Both the position numbers and the translations under genes were made by a program. 64,000 nt of DNA from the NCBI GenBank assembly GCA_017510335.1, contig JAFWNM010000016.1, positions 90,005 to 154,004 of the forward strand. Reading direction: 5' to 3'. The notes under the pieces are model-generated. The model worked only from the letters and a program-made list of their open reading frames with translations, searched no databases and was not told where the DNA came from. The stretch is from Paracoccaceae bacterium (lineage in GTDB: Bacteria > Pseudomonadota > Alphaproteobacteria > Rhodobacterales > Rhodobacteraceae). Shown here piece by piece: positions 44,426-54,333 of this stretch. Position 1 is the stretch's first letter; each line of letters begins with the position of its first letter.

Positions 44426-45162
44426 GGCCAATCCCCCCGTGCGGCTTGCCATAGGGTCAGGGCTGCGACCGCTGCAGTATCGGCGCGCAGAATGCGCGGG
44501 CCAAGGGATATGGATGTCACATGGTCCATTCCCCGCAATCGCTCCCGTTCGGCAGGCGAAAAACCGCCTTCCGGGCCGATCAGGATTGCCGCAGGGGCAG
44601 GGGGCAAGTTCGTTGCGGGCGCGGCGGGCGCGTCAATCAGGCCTTCATCCGCGAAGACAAGGGCGCGCGTGGCGTCCCAACTGTCCAACAGCCGTGACAG
44701 GGGCTGAAGGTCCGCAACATCGGGCACATAGGTGCCGCCGCATTGCTCGGCGGCCTCAACGGCATGCGCTTGCAGCCGGTCCTGCCTTATGCGTTCGGAA
44801 TTGGTGAAATCGGTCTGAACCGGCAGAATGCGCGCGGCGCCCAGTTCGGTGGCTTTTTCAACGATGAAATCGGTCCGCGCTTTCTTGATGGGGGCAAATA
44901 CCAGCCACAAGTCGGGGGGCATGCGTTGCGGCGCGGATTGCGCCAGGCATCGCAACGTCCCGCCACGTTTGCCAGTTGCCACAATCTCGGCCTGCCATTC
45001 GCCCTGCTTTCCGTTGAACAGCGCGACACGTTGCCCGGTGTTCATGCGCAACACGTTGAAAAGATAGTGCGCATGGTCGCGCGACAGGTCAATCCCTTGC
45101 CCCTGCCCCAATGCATGCTCTACATAGAGCCTGTGTTTCGCCTGTTCACTGTGCGCTGTCAT
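44422..45162 (-). CDS. rsmE: 16S rRNA (uracil-1498-N3)-methyltransferase
   Basis: A 246-residue SPOUT methyltransferase that methylates U1498 of 16S rRNA. The N-terminal PUA-like domain covers about 1-70 (RLYVEHALGQGQGIDL), and the knotted SAM-binding domain shows ILIGPEGGFSPAERE and SISLGPRILRADTA, the two signature loops. The start lies only 12 bases from the divergent ubiA start, so promoters of each must lie inside the other gene. An in-frame TTG ten codons upstream is unlikely. Confidence 0.93.
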   Translation of the reverse strand: MTAHSEQAKHRLYVEHALGQGQGIDLSRDHAHYLFNVLRMNTGQRVALFNGKQGEWQAEIVATGKRGGTLRCLAQSAPQRMPPDLWLVFAPIKKARTDFIVEKATELGAARILPVQTDFTNSERIRQDRLQAHAVEAAEQCGGTYVPDVADLQPLSRLLDSWDATRALVFADEGLIDAPAAPATNLPPAPAAILIGPEGGFSPAERERLRGMDHVTSISLGPRILRADTAAVAALTLWQAARGDWP

Positions 45163-45174
45163 GGGGCTGATAGT

Positions 45175-46155
45175 ATGACCGACGACGATCAAAGACCAGA
45201 GGGGCCGGGCAAGAATGGCACAGTGGCCGACGCGCCACCGGCCAACTGGGTGGACACCCGCGCCCCAAAGCAGGCACGCCCCTATCTGCGCCTGTCCCGC
45301 GCGGACCGGCCCATAGGGACATGGCTGTTATTGCTGCCGTGCTGGTGGGGGGTATTGCTGGGGGCCGCCGCCTTTCCGGAAACGGCAGGCTGGCTGACCG
45401 TGTGGCTGGTGCTGGCGTGCGGTGTTGGGGCGATCTTGATGCGCGGCGCTGGCTGCACATGGAATGACATCACCGACCGTGACATTGACGACAAGGTGTC
45501 GCGCACCCGTTCGCGCCCCATCCCGTCGGGGCAGGTCACGCTGAAACAGGCGGGTGTGTGGATGGCCATTCAGGCAGGTATTGCCGCGTTGATCTTGCTG
45601 ACCTTCAACTGGGCGGCCATCGGGCTGGGAGTGTTGTCGCTTGGGTTGGTTGCCATTTACCCGTTTGCCAAGCGATTCACCTGGTGGCCGCAAATCTTTC
45701 TGGGGTTGGCGTTCAACTGGGGTGCGCTGCTGGCGTGGACAGCACAAACCGGGTCTTTGGGGTTGCCGGCGGTGTTTCTGTATCTGGCCGGTATCTGCTG
45801 GACACTTTTTTATGATACGATCTATGCCCATCAGGACCGCGAAGATGACGCATTGATTGGCGTGAAATCGACTGCGCGGCTGTTTGGAAACCAGACCGAT
45901 CAATGGTTGCGCGGGTTTCTGGTGGCCACCGTGGTTCTGATGTCGCTTGCGGTGATCTATGCCTTGGCCCCGTTGGCAAATCCGCTGAAAATGTCCCTTG
46001 GTCTGGCGGGGGCATGGGCCATCGGGTGGCACATGAACTGGCAACTGGCCAAGCTGGATATTGATGATGGCGATGTGTGCCTGAAACTGTTCAGATCCAA
46101 CCGCGATGCGGGGCTATTTGTTGCGCTGTTTTTCGCCATAACACTTTTCGCGTGA
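45175..46155 (+). CDS. ubiA: 4-hydroxybenzoate polyprenyltransferase
   Basis: A 326-residue membrane prenyltransferase of ubiquinone synthesis. The first aspartate-rich motif is NDITDRDID (97-105), the second DTIYAHQDREDD (214-225), both binding magnesium and the polyprenyl diphosphate. About eight or nine helices follow a polar N-terminus of some 40 residues. The sequence RPIGTWLLLLPCWWG is typical of UbiA rather than of haem or chlorophyll relatives. The frame is open far upstream across rsmE on the other strand; the ATG at 45175 gives the usual length. Confidence 0.95.
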   Translation: MTDDDQRPEGPGKNGTVADAPPANWVDTRAPKQARPYLRLSRADRPIGTWLLLLPCWWGVLLGAAAFPETAGWLTVWLVLACGVGAILMRGAGCTWNDITDRDIDDKVSRTRSRPIPSGQVTLKQAGVWMAIQAGIAALILLTFNWAAIGLGVLSLGLVAIYPFAKRFTWWPQIFLGLAFNWGALLAWTAQTGSLGLPAVFLYLAGICWTLFYDTIYAHQDREDDALIGVKSTARLFGNQTDQWLRGFLVATVVLMSLAVIYALAPLANPLKMSLGLAGAWAIGWHMNWQLAKLDIDDGDVCLKLFRSNRDAGLFVALFFAITLFA

Positions 46156-46190
46156 TTGCGCCGGTCTGCGCAACTGGCTAGGTGACGGTT

Positions 46191-48200
46191 ATGCGAAAAA
46201 AACTATCCAATATTCTGGCACGGCTGCAGGGCGCAGGCACATCGGTTCGGCACCACTACAAGTGGCATGTCCTGACAGCAGGTGCTTTTGCTGTTGCTGC
46301 TGTCGTGTCCGTCGGGGGCGCTTCGCTAAGTGTGCGCGCCACAGAGCGTCTGTTGCTGAATGAATCGCGCGCAGCCCTGACCGAGGCCGAGATGGACTGG
46401 CCGGATATTCAGGTTGACGGATTGCTGGTCACCATGAACGGTCAGGCGTCCACCGAGGCAGAGCGTTTTCGTGCGCTGGGCATTGTCAGCGCAGTGGTGG
46501 GGGCGGAACGTGTGATTGACCGGCTAAGCGTGGCACCGTCCATAGCGATAGCGGCGCCCCAGTTTTCGGTTGAAATGATGCGCAACGGGCTGGACGTGTC
46601 GCTGATAGGGCTGGTGCCTGAAAGCTATGATGTGTCCACCATAGTGCGCCAGATCGAGGGGATCGGGCCGGAAGTTTCAGTGGTGAACATGGTTGAAACC
46701 GCAGCCCATGCTGTGCCGTTCGGCTGGGAGCGTTCCGTCGACTATGCGCTGAAGGCCATGGCGCTGGTGCCTGTCAGCAAGATTTCTGTCTCAGCAGATC
46801 AGGTAGAGGTGTTTGGCCTTGCGGAATCCGAACGCCAGCGGGATGATTTTCGCCAGCGTTTGCAACGGGAACGGCCGCGCGGGCTGATTGCCAGCATCGA
46901 GATTTCGGCCCCCCGCCCGGCGATAACGCCCTTCACCCTGCGTTTTGTAATCGACGAGGACGGCGCGCGCTTTGACGCCTGTTCTGCCGATTCCCAAGAA
47001 GCGCGCGCCGCAATTCTGCAGGCGGCGCGGCAGGCCGGTGCAAGTGGTGTGCTGGAATGCACAATCGGGCTTGGCAGTCCTTCGCCGCGCTGGCAGGTGG
47101 CCGCAGTGGCCGCCGTGAGGGCCTTGGCGGATGCGGGCGCGGGAACTGTGACATTCTCGGACACTGATATTTCCTTTGTTGTTCCCAACGCGGTGCAAAT
47201 TGCCGAATTTGACCGCGTTGTGGGGGTGTTGGAAAATGCCTTGCCTGACATCTTTTCGCTGCAGGCCGTCAGGTTGCCCCCGGAAGAAGGCGAAATGGAA
47301 GCCCAGGAAAATACGGTTGAATTCCTGATAAGTCGCGCCCCGGAAGGGGGCGTGGTTATGCGCGGGCGTCTGACAGATGAACGCCTGCGCAGTGCGTTAT
47401 TGTCCATGGCCCGGTCGGAATTCGGCCTTTCGGCCGTCGAAATGCAGGCAAATATCACCCCTGATACGCCCGAAGGGTGGCCCGTGCGAACCCTGCTGGC
47501 GGTTGATGTGCTTAGTTACCTGGAGCATGGCAGCGTGCGGGTTCGCCCGTCGCAGATTGATGTTCGGGGGGTAACCGGCGATCTGGCTGCGTCGGACCGT
47601 ATTTCCCAGATTCTGGCGGACAGGCTGGGACCGGGGGCGCGCTTCAATCTGAACATCAGCTATGACGAACAGTTTGACCCGGTGGCAATGCAACCGACCC
47701 CCGCACGGTGCGAAGCCTGGATCAGGGACATTCTGGCAGAAAAGCAACTGACCTTCGACCCTGGCTCGGCCACGCTGGCGGCGGATGCCGCAAGGGTAAT
47801 GGACCGGATTGCCGAAGTGCTGCGCGATTGTGGCCGCCTTGAAATGGAAATTGCCGGCCACACCGACAGTCAAGGGCGGCTGGAAACCAATATGCGCCTA
47901 AGCCAGCAGCGCGCAGAAGCGGTGATGGCGGCATTGCTGGCCCGCGGCATTCCGATTTCGGGTTTTGAGGCCCGCGGATACGGCCCCGAATTTCCCATTG
48001 ACGATAACAGCACAGCATCCGGCCGCGAAGCCAATCGGCGCATAGAGTTTCGCCTGATTGGCGAGTCTGCCGTTGCCGCCCGGGAAGAAACCGGCGAGGA
48101 TGACCCCCAAGACCCCCCAGACGAGGCCGATCTGGAAATTGACGTGACAATCGGCGCCGAGAATGCCCGTCGTCCGCAACCCCGCCCCGAACGGCCCTGA
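46191..48200 (+). CDS. OmpA-family protein with N-terminal anchor and BON-like repeats
   Basis: A 669-residue envelope protein. A membrane helix at about 26-46 anchors it in the inner membrane or acts as an uncleaved signal. A long periplasmic part (about 60-520) contains repeated alpha/beta units resembling BON domains, for example DWPDIQVDGLLVTMNGQAST near 70. The OmpA C-terminal peptidoglycan-binding domain has GHTDSQG at 556-562, RAEAVMAALLARGI, and EANRRIEFRLI. An acidic proline-rich tail ends the protein. It probably links membrane and cell wall. A GTG three codons upstream is an alternative start. Confidence 0.83.
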   Translation: MRKKLSNILARLQGAGTSVRHHYKWHVLTAGAFAVAAVVSVGGASLSVRATERLLLNESRAALTEAEMDWPDIQVDGLLVTMNGQASTEAERFRALGIVSAVVGAERVIDRLSVAPSIAIAAPQFSVEMMRNGLDVSLIGLVPESYDVSTIVRQIEGIGPEVSVVNMVETAAHAVPFGWERSVDYALKAMALVPVSKISVSADQVEVFGLAESERQRDDFRQRLQRERPRGLIASIEISAPRPAITPFTLRFVIDEDGARFDACSADSQEARAAILQAARQAGASGVLECTIGLGSPSPRWQVAAVAAVRALADAGAGTVTFSDTDISFVVPNAVQIAEFDRVVGVLENALPDIFSLQAVRLPPEEGEMEAQENTVEFLISRAPEGGVVMRGRLTDERLRSALLSMARSEFGLSAVEMQANITPDTPEGWPVRTLLAVDVLSYLEHGSVRVRPSQIDVRGVTGDLAASDRISQILADRLGPGARFNLNISYDEQFDPVAMQPTPARCEAWIRDILAEKQLTFDPGSATLAADAARVMDRIAEVLRDCGRLEMEIAGHTDSQGRLETNMRLSQQRAEAVMAALLARGIPISGFEARGYGPEFPIDDNSTASGREANRRIEFRLIGESAVAAREETGEDDPQDPPDEADLEIDVTIGAENARRPQPRPERP

Positions 48201-48253
48201 GACGCGGAGTCCCAACTGTGCTGACGCCATGGCCCGCCTGAATAGAGGTAGAA

Positions 48254-48577
48254 ATGAACCGCTTTGAATTCATCGTCATTACGGCCCTGATCCTGTTTGT
48301 GGCCTTTTCGCTGGGGTGGTTCACGAATTGGCTGGTGCACAGGTTCACACGCGTCCGTCAGCAGGATTTGGGCGAACTGGATCGCATGGCCCAGGCCCTG
48401 CACGATGCCGAGGAAATCCGCGATCAGGCGATTGAGTATGTGCAGACACGCGAACGTGATCTGACGGCCCGCTTAACCCAGACAGAAGCGGAATTGCGTG
48501 CCGCAATGGCCGGATTGCGCGAAGCACGCGCCGAAGCGGAGTATTACCGCACCCAATTGGAGCAGTCACAAGGGTAA
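48254..48577 (+). CDS. Small membrane-anchored coiled-coil protein
   Basis: A 107-residue protein with one N-terminal helix (about 6-28, FIVITALILFVAFSLGWFTNWLV) followed by an almost uninterrupted heptad pattern rich in Glu, Arg, Ala and Leu (about 38-105), which should form a long coiled coil. It is not of a family I can name, though similar genes are common in Rhodobacterales. AGAGGTAG precedes the ATG. It lies 53 bases after the OmpA-family gene, suggesting an envelope operon, and just before the ribosomal protein leader. Confidence 0.8.
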   Translation: MNRFEFIVITALILFVAFSLGWFTNWLVHRFTRVRQQDLGELDRMAQALHDAEEIRDQAIEYVQTRERDLTARLTQTEAELRAAMAGLREARAEAEYYRTQLEQSQG

Positions 48578-48625
48578 TCACCCTGTGGTTGTTTCCGTTT
48601 GACCGGGGCATGTGGACTTTTTCGC

Positions 48626-48876
48626 TTGGCATTGGCGGGCGTAGCGTCTATGGAACCCCCCGCTGGGGTATCAGGCTTTGTCTGGATGCCCTGGCGATTC
48701 GTCCGAGACGGTGGGTGATGGCAACATCGTAAATCCTGCCTGAGGCGGGACAGGAACATTTCGGTTTCCGGGGTATTTCCTCGGGCGGATTTGGGAAGGG
48801 CCCGTTCGGACCTTATGCCAGACCAAGGTCTGGCGAAACGAGCTGGGGGGAAACCCCTGAAAATTGGAGAGACCCT
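48626..48876 (+). promoter_or_regulatory. Promoter and L10-type leader of rplJ
   Basis: A promoter candidate is TTGGCA (48626-48631), 17 bases, TATGGA (48649-48654), giving a leader of about 215 bases. The leader contains several hairpins, for example CCAGACC/GGTCTGG (48818-48833). Its place before rplJ-rplL matches the leader that ribosomal protein L10 with L12 binds to repress its own translation in many bacteria. The exact L10 site was not proved by structure comparison. Confidence 0.6.
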
Positions 48877-49392
48877 GTGGATAGAGCCCAAAAAGAGAAA
48901 GTGGTCGAGGAACTCGGCCAGATCTTCGAAAGCTCTGGCGTGGTTGTGGTAGCACAATACGCTGGCCTCACGGTTGCTGAGATGCAGGTTCTGCGCGCAC
49001 GCATGCGTGATGCGGGCGGGGCTGTTCGCGTCGCCAAGAACAAGCTCGCCAAAATCGCCCTGGAAGGAAAGCCCTGCGCAAGCATTTCTGACCTTCTGAC
49101 AGGCATGACCGTTCTCGCCTATTCCGAAGACCCTGTTGCAGCTGCAAAAGTGGTTCAGGACTTCACCAAAGATAACCAGAAGCTGGTTGTTCTTGGTGGT
49201 GCAATGGGTGAATCGGCCCTTGACCCCGCTGGTGTCAAGGCAGTGGCTGCAATGCCGTCGCGCGAAGAGCTTATTGCTCAGGTCGTGTCGTGCATCGGTG
49301 CCCCTGCTTCGAACATTGCGGGTGCGATTGGCGCTCCTGCTTCGAATATTGCCGGTATCCTTTCAACGCTCGAAGAGCGCGAAGCGGCATAA
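48877..49392 (+). CDS. rplJ: Ribosomal protein L10
   Basis: A 171-residue L10, base of the ribosomal stalk, starting at GTG with TTGGAGAGA upstream. The rRNA-binding N-terminal domain includes [13 protein letters not shown]; the C-terminal helix binds L7/L12 dimers. Just before it the nine-residue unit GAPASNIAG occurs twice in a row, a short tandem duplication in the linker. rplK and rplA, which usually precede rplJ, are not adjacent here; an envelope gene is. Confidence 0.97.
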   Translation: MDRAQKEKVVEELGQIFESSGVVVVAQYAGLTVAEMQVLRARMRDAGGAVRVAKNKLAKIALEGKPCASISDLLTGMTVLAYSEDPVAAAKVVQDFTKDNQKLVVLGGAMGESALDPAGVKAVAAMPSREELIAQVVSCIGAPASNIAGAIGAPASNIAGILSTLEEREAA

Positions 49393-49465
49393 GCAACCTT
49401 TGGCCTGCGTGGCGTGAAAAACACCCATGTTGGACCCTTGAACCTGAACAGAATGGAACTGAACA

Positions 49466-49843
49466 ATGGCTGATCTTAAAGCACTTGCAGAGCAAATCGT
49501 GAACCTCACGCTGCTCGAAGCTCAGGAACTGAAAACGATCCTGAAAGACGAATATGGCATTGAGCCCGCTGCTGGCGGCGCTGTCATGATGGCTGGCCCT
49601 GCTGCTGATGCTGGCCCTGCTGCAGAAGAAAAAACCGAATTCGACGTCATCCTGGTCGAAGCCGGTGCAAACAAAATCGCGGTCATCAAAGAAGTTCGCG
49701 GCATCACCGGTCTGGGCCTGAAAGAAGCCAAAGATCTGGTCGAAGCTGGTGGCAAGGCCGTGAAAGAAGGCGCTCCGAAAGAGGAAGCCGAAGAAATCAA
49801 GAAAAAGCTCGAAGAAGCTGGCGCAAAAGTCGAGCTGAAGTAA
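49466..49843 (+). CDS. rplL: Ribosomal protein L7/L12
   Basis: A 125-residue stalk protein that recruits translation GTPases. The N-terminal dimerisation domain ([19 protein letters not shown]) is joined by an Ala/Gly-rich hinge to the C-terminal factor-binding domain with [25 protein letters not shown]. Length is normal. It follows rplJ by 73 bases and precedes rpoB. Confidence 0.98.
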   Translation: MADLKALAEQIVNLTLLEAQELKTILKDEYGIEPAAGGAVMMAGPAADAGPAAEEKTEFDVILVEAGANKIAVIKEVRGITGLGLKEAKDLVEAGGKAVKEGAPKEEAEEIKKKLEEAGAKVELK

Positions 49844-49881
49844 TAAGACGGGATGCGCAGCATCTTGATCTGCTGAAAATC

Positions 49882-49913
49882 AAACTGGGACCGGATGCCT
49901 CCGGTCCCAGTTT
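49882..49913 (+). terminator. Hairpin (partial terminator) between rplL and rpoB
   Basis: AAACTGGGACCGGA and TCCGGTCCCAGTTT form a perfect 14-bp stem around TGCC, followed by ATCACTGTTT. It lies 38 bases past rplL and 189 before rpoB. In E. coli an attenuator at the same place makes ribosomal proteins in excess over RNA polymerase; the same use is likely here. Confidence 0.75.
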
Positions 49914-50102
49914 ATCACTGTTTCCGGACAGGGCTTTTGCGCCCGTGGTTTGAAAGCCCTGTCCAGGGATAGTGCCGGCTCGGGAGTGGACCTGTGGGAG
50001 GGTTCGCATGAATGGAGCCACACCCCCCGTTTCGCAAGCGGCGCGGCGCCTGATGCCCGACAGCGCGCCCGCCAGCGAAGACCATGAAAGGTGACGACGC
50101 GC

Positions 50103-53100
50103 ATGGCTCAGTCCTATGTTGGCCAGAAACGTATCCGCAGGATGTTCGGCAAGATCCGTGAAGTTCTGGAAATGCCGAATCTGATCGAGATTCAGAAAAA
50201 TTCTTATGATTTGTTCCTTCGTTCCGGCGATGCGGCACGCCCGCTTGACGGCGAAGGCATCATGGGGGTGTTCCAGTCGGTTTTCCCGATCAAGGATTTC
50301 AACGAAACGGCGACGCTTGAATTCGTGAAATACGAATTGGAAAAGCCGAAATACGATACGGATGAATGCATCCAGCGTGACATGACCTATGCGGCACCGT
50401 TGAAAGTGACCCTGCGTCTGATCGTGTTCGATATCGACGAAGATACCGGCGCGAAATCCGTGAAGGATATCAAGGAACAGGACGTGTTCATGGGCGACAT
50501 GCCGCTTATGACAGGGAACGGGACGTTTATTGTTAACGGGACCGAACGGGTGGTGGTCAGCCAGATGCACCGCAGCCCCGGCGTGTTCTTCGACCATGAT
50601 CAAGGCAAAACACACAGCTCGGGCAAGCTGCTGTTCACCTGCCGGATCATTCCCTACCGCGGGTCCTGGCTGGACTTTGAATTCGACGCCAAGGACATGG
50701 TTTTCGCGCGCATCGACCGCCGCCGCAAGCTGCCTGTGACCACGCTTCTGTATGCGTTGGGCATGGACCAGAACCAGATCATGAATGCGTATTATGATCG
50801 CGTCAGCTTCAGCCTGCAAAAGAACAAGGGCTGGGTCACCAAGTTCTTCCCCGAACGTGTGCGCGGTACCCGTCCGACAATCGATCTGATTGACGCGGCA
50901 ACCGGCGAAGTGATCTGCAAGGCGGGCGACAAGATGACCCCGCGCATGGTCAAGCAACTGATCGATGATGGCAATGTCACCGACCTGCTGGTTCCATTTG
51001 ACTATATCGTGGGCCGCTACGTTGCGCAGGACATCATCAACGAAGAAACCGGCGAGATTTATGCCGAGGCTGGTGAAGAACTGACCTGGGACCTGGACAA
51101 GGATGGTGAAGTCAAAGGTGGCACGCTGAAAGTGCTGCTGGACAATGGCATCACTGATCTTGAAGTTCTGGACATCGACGGTGTCAATGTCGGCCCCTAT
51201 ATCCGCAACACCATGGCCGCGGACAAGAACTGGGGCCGTGAAAACGCGCTGATGGACATTTACCGCGTCATGCGCCCGGGTGAACCGCCGACCGTTGACA
51301 CGGCGTCTGCGCTGTTTGACCAGTTGTTCTTCGATTCCGAACGCTATGATTTGTCCGCCGTGGGCCGCGTGAAGATGAACATGCGTCTGCAACTGGATGC
51401 GCCCGACACGTTGCGCACCCTGCGCCCGGAAGACATTGTGGCCTGTATTCGCGGCCTGACGGAACTGCGCGACGGCAAAGGCGAGATTGACGATATTGAC
51501 CACCTTGGAAACCGTCGTGTGCGGTCCGTGGGCGAGTTGATGGAAAACCAGTATCGCGTCGGTCTACTGCGCATGGAGCGTGCGATTCGCGAACGTATGT
51601 CCTCGGTCGAGATTGACACGGTCATGCCGCAGGATCTGATCAATGCGAAACCTGCTGCGGCTGCGGTGCGCGAATTCTTCGGGTCCAGCCAGCTGTCGCA
51701 GTTCATGGACCAGACGAACCCGCTGTCCGAAGTGACGCACAAACGCCGCCTGTCCGCGCTTGGGCCAGGTGGTTTGACGCGCGAACGTGCAGGTTTTGAG
51801 GTGCGCGACGTGCACCCGACCCATTACGGCCGCATGTGCCCGATTGAAACGCCAGAAGGCCAGAACATCGGTCTGATCAACAGCTTGGCCACCTTCGCCC
51901 GTGTGAACAAATACGGTTTCATCGAAACACCGTATCGCAAGGTCGTGAACGGGCAGGTCACCGATGAGGTGGTCTATCTGTCCGCCACCGAAGAACAGCG
52001 CCACACTGTCGCGCAGGCCAATGCGACGCTTGATGAAAACGGTGCTTTCGTCAACGAACTGGTGTCCACCCGCAAGGCGGGCGAGTTCATGCTGAACCCG
52101 CGCGAAGCCGTGGACCTGATTGACGTGTCGCCCAAACAGCTGGTTTCGGTTGCGGCATCGTTGATTCCGTTCCTTGAAAACGACGACGCCAACCGCGCCT
52201 TGATGGGGTCGAACATGATGCGGCAGGCTGTGCCTTTGCTGCAATCAGATGCGCCCCTGGTCGGCACCGGCATGGAAGGCATCGTTGCACGCGATTCCGG
52301 CGCCGCCATCCTGACGCGCCGTGCAGGTGTTATTGACCAGGTCGATGCGCAGCGTATCGTTGTGCGCGCCACCGAAATGCTGGAACCGGGCGAACCGGGC
52401 GTTGACATCTATCGGTTGCGCAAGTTCAAACGCTCGAACGCGTCATCATGCATCAACCAGCGCCCGTTGGTGAAGGTGGGTGATCATGTGACCCGCGGCG
52501 AAGTTATCGCTGATGGCCCCTGCACCGACATGGGTGAACTGGCCGTCGGGCGGAACGTGGTTGTCGCGTTCATGCCGTGGAATGGCTACAACTTCGAAGA
52601 TTCGATCCTGATTTCGGAACGTATTCTTAAAGATGACGTATTCACGTCGATCCATATCGACGAATATGAAGTTGCCGCGCGCGATACCAAACTCGGGCCG
52701 GAAGAAATTACCCGCGACATTCCGAATGTGGGTGAAGAAGCGCTGCGCAATCTGGATGAAGCCGGCATTGTCTATGTCGGTGCAGAAGTGCAGGCAGGCG
52801 ATATTCTGGTGGGCAAGGTCACGCCCAAGGGCGAAAGCCCGATGACACCGGAAGAAAAGCTGCTGCGCGCGATCTTCGGGGAAAAGGCATCCGATGTGCG
52901 TGACACATCGCTGCGTTTGCCGCCGGGGGCCTATGGCACTATCGTTGAAGTGCGCGTGTTCAACCGCCATGGTGTGGAAAAAGATGAACGCGCGCTTCAG
53001 ATCGAACGCGAGGAAATTGAACGCCTGTCGCGCGACCGCGATGACGAGCTGGAGATTCTTGAGCGCAACATCTATGGCCGTCTGCGTCAGTTGATCTTTG

Positions 53101-54239
53101 GCAAAGTGGCCGTAAAAGGCCCCAAAGGTGTCAAGTCCAATTCCGAGATTACCGAGGAACTGCTTGAAAGCCTTAGCCGTGGTCAGTGGTGGCAACTTGC
53201 CTTGGCAGATGAAGCGGAAGCCCAGGAAGTAGAGGCGCTGAATGCCCTTTACGACCAGCAGAAGCGTCAGCTGCAGGCCCGTTTCGATGACAAGGTGGAA
53301 AAGGTCCGTCGCGGCGACGACCTGCCACCGGGTGTCATGAAAATGGTCAAGGTGTTCGTGGCTGTGAAGCGCAAGCTTCAGGCCGGTGACAAGATGGCGG
53401 GCCGTCACGGCAACAAGGGTGTCATTTCCAAGGTTGTGCCCGTTGAGGACATGCCGTTCCTTGCAGACGGGACCACAGTTGACATGGTGCTGAACCCGTT
53501 GGGCGTTCCATCGCGGATGAATGTCGGCCAGATTCTGGAAACCCATATGGGCTGGGCGCTGCGCGGTCTGGGTGTCCAGATCGATGAAGCGTTGCAGGAA
53601 TACCGCCGGTCGGGCGACATGACCCCTGTGCGCGATGCAATGCGCATTGGGTATGGTGACGAATTCTATGCCGAAGTGTTTGATGGCATGGACGAAACCG
53701 CGCTTGTCGAATCTGCAACGACCGTCACGAAGGGGGTGCCGATTGGCACGCCGGTGTTTGACGGCGCCAAGGAACCCGATGTCGATGACGCGCTGCGGCG
53801 TGCGGGCTTTGACACATCTGGCCAGTCGGTTGTCTTTGATGGCCGCACAGGGGATCAGTTCGCGCGTTCGGTGACTGTCGGCGTGAAATACATGCTGAAG
53901 CTGCACCACCTTGTTGACGACAAGCTGCACGCACGCTCAACCGGGCCATACAGCCTTGTCACGCAGCAACCGCTGGGTGGTAAAGCGCAGTTCGGTGGCC
54001 AGCGTCTGGGTGAGATGGAGGTCTGGGCGCTGGAAGCTTACGGCGCGGCCTATACCTTGCAAGAAATGCTGACTGTCAAATCGGACGATGTGGCAGGCCG
54101 GACCAAGGTGTATGAATCGATCGTCAAGGGCGAGGACAATTATGAAGCGGGCGTGCCGGAATCCTTTAACGTTCTGGTAAAAGAAGTCCGCGGCCTTGGC
54201 CTGAATATGGAACTCCTGGATTCGGAGGAGGAGGGGTAA
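50103..54239 (+). CDS. rpoB: RNA polymerase subunit beta
   Basis: A 1378-residue beta subunit, of normal alphaproteobacterial length. Diagnostic parts are the N-terminal [14 protein letters not shown], the rifampicin-pocket region [31 protein letters not shown], the catalytic-site [11 protein letters not shown] and the C-terminal [32 protein letters not shown] segment. In the rifampicin region I see the standard S, Q, D, H and S residues, so no resistance change is evident. The ATG at 50103 is preferred to one four codons upstream. rpoC follows after 94 bases. Confidence 0.98.
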   Translation: MAQSYVGQKRIRRMFGKIREVLEMPNLIEIQKNSYDLFLRSGDAARPLDGEGIMGVFQSVFPIKDFNETATLEFVKYELEKPKYDTDECIQRDMTYAAPLKVTLRLIVFDIDEDTGAKSVKDIKEQDVFMGDMPLMTGNGTFIVNGTERVVVSQMHRSPGVFFDHDQGKTHSSGKLLFTCRIIPYRGSWLDFEFDAKDMVFARIDRRRKLPVTTLLYALGMDQNQIMNAYYDRVSFSLQKNKGWVTKFFPERVRGTRPTIDLIDAATGEVICKAGDKMTPRMVKQLIDDGNVTDLLVPFDYIVGRYVAQDIINEETGEIYAEAGEELTWDLDKDGEVKGGTLKVLLDNGITDLEVLDIDGVNVGPYIRNTMAADKNWGRENALMDIYRVMRPGEPPTVDTASALFDQLFFDSERYDLSAVGRVKMNMRLQLDAPDTLRTLRPEDIVACIRGLTELRDGKGEIDDIDHLGNRRVRSVGELMENQYRVGLLRMERAIRERMSSVEIDTVMPQDLINAKPAAAAVREFFGSSQLSQFMDQTNPLSEVTHKRRLSALGPGGLTRERAGFEVRDVHPTHYGRMCPIETPEGQNIGLINSLATFARVNKYGFIETPYRKVVNGQVTDEVVYLSATEEQRHTVAQANATLDENGAFVNELVSTRKAGEFMLNPREAVDLIDVSPKQLVSVAASLIPFLENDDANRALMGSNMMRQAVPLLQSDAPLVGTGMEGIVARDSGAAILTRRAGVIDQVDAQRIVVRATEMLEPGEPGVDIYRLRKFKRSNASSCINQRPLVKVGDHVTRGEVIADGPCTDMGELAVGRNVVVAFMPWNGYNFEDSILISERILKDDVFTSIHIDEYEVAARDTKLGPEEITRDIPNVGEEALRNLDEAGIVYVGAEVQAGDILVGKVTPKGESPMTPEEKLLRAIFGEKASDVRDTSLRLPPGAYGTIVEVRVFNRHGVEKDERALQIEREEIERLSRDRDDELEILERNIYGRLRQLIFGKVAVKGPKGVKSNSEITEELLESLSRGQWWQLALADEAEAQEVEALNALYDQQKRQLQARFDDKVEKVRRGDDLPPGVMKMVKVFVAVKRKLQAGDKMAGRHGNKGVISKVVPVEDMPFLADGTTVDMVLNPLGVPSRMNVGQILETHMGWALRGLGVQIDEALQEYRRSGDMTPVRDAMRIGYGDEFYAEVFDGMDETALVESATTVTKGVPIGTPVFDGAKEPDVDDALRRAGFDTSGQSVVFDGRTGDQFARSVTVGVKYMLKLHHLVDDKLHARSTGPYSLVTQQPLGGKAQFGGQRLGEMEVWALEAYGAAYTLQEMLTVKSDDVAGRTKVYESIVKGEDNYEAGVPESFNVLVKEVRGLGLNMELLDSEEEG

Positions 54240-54253
54240 CGCTGCGCGCGCCC

Positions 54254-54284
54254 ACGCACCCTGTGCACCACTGGCAGGGTGCGT
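54254..54284 (+). other. Hairpin in the rpoB-rpoC spacer
   Basis: ACGCACCCTG (54254-54263) pairs with CAGGGTGCGT (54275-54284) around an 11-base loop. No T-run follows, so it is more likely an mRNA-processing or stability structure than a terminator. Confidence 0.5.
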
Positions 54285-54333
54285 GTGACCCACGCACAGC
54301 CCCCACCGCCCCGACCCTTTCAAGGAAAAGATC

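Noticed and set aside
44743-45174. N-terminal extension of ubiA to 470 residues
   Set aside because: The added part is antisense to rsmE and has no UbiA similarity; the ATG at 45175 gives the normal protein.
49290-49370. Tandem repeat at the end of rplJ as a possible repeat element
   Set aside because: It encodes the duplicated GAPASNIAG linker within L10, and the copies differ at third positions, so it is under protein-level selection.
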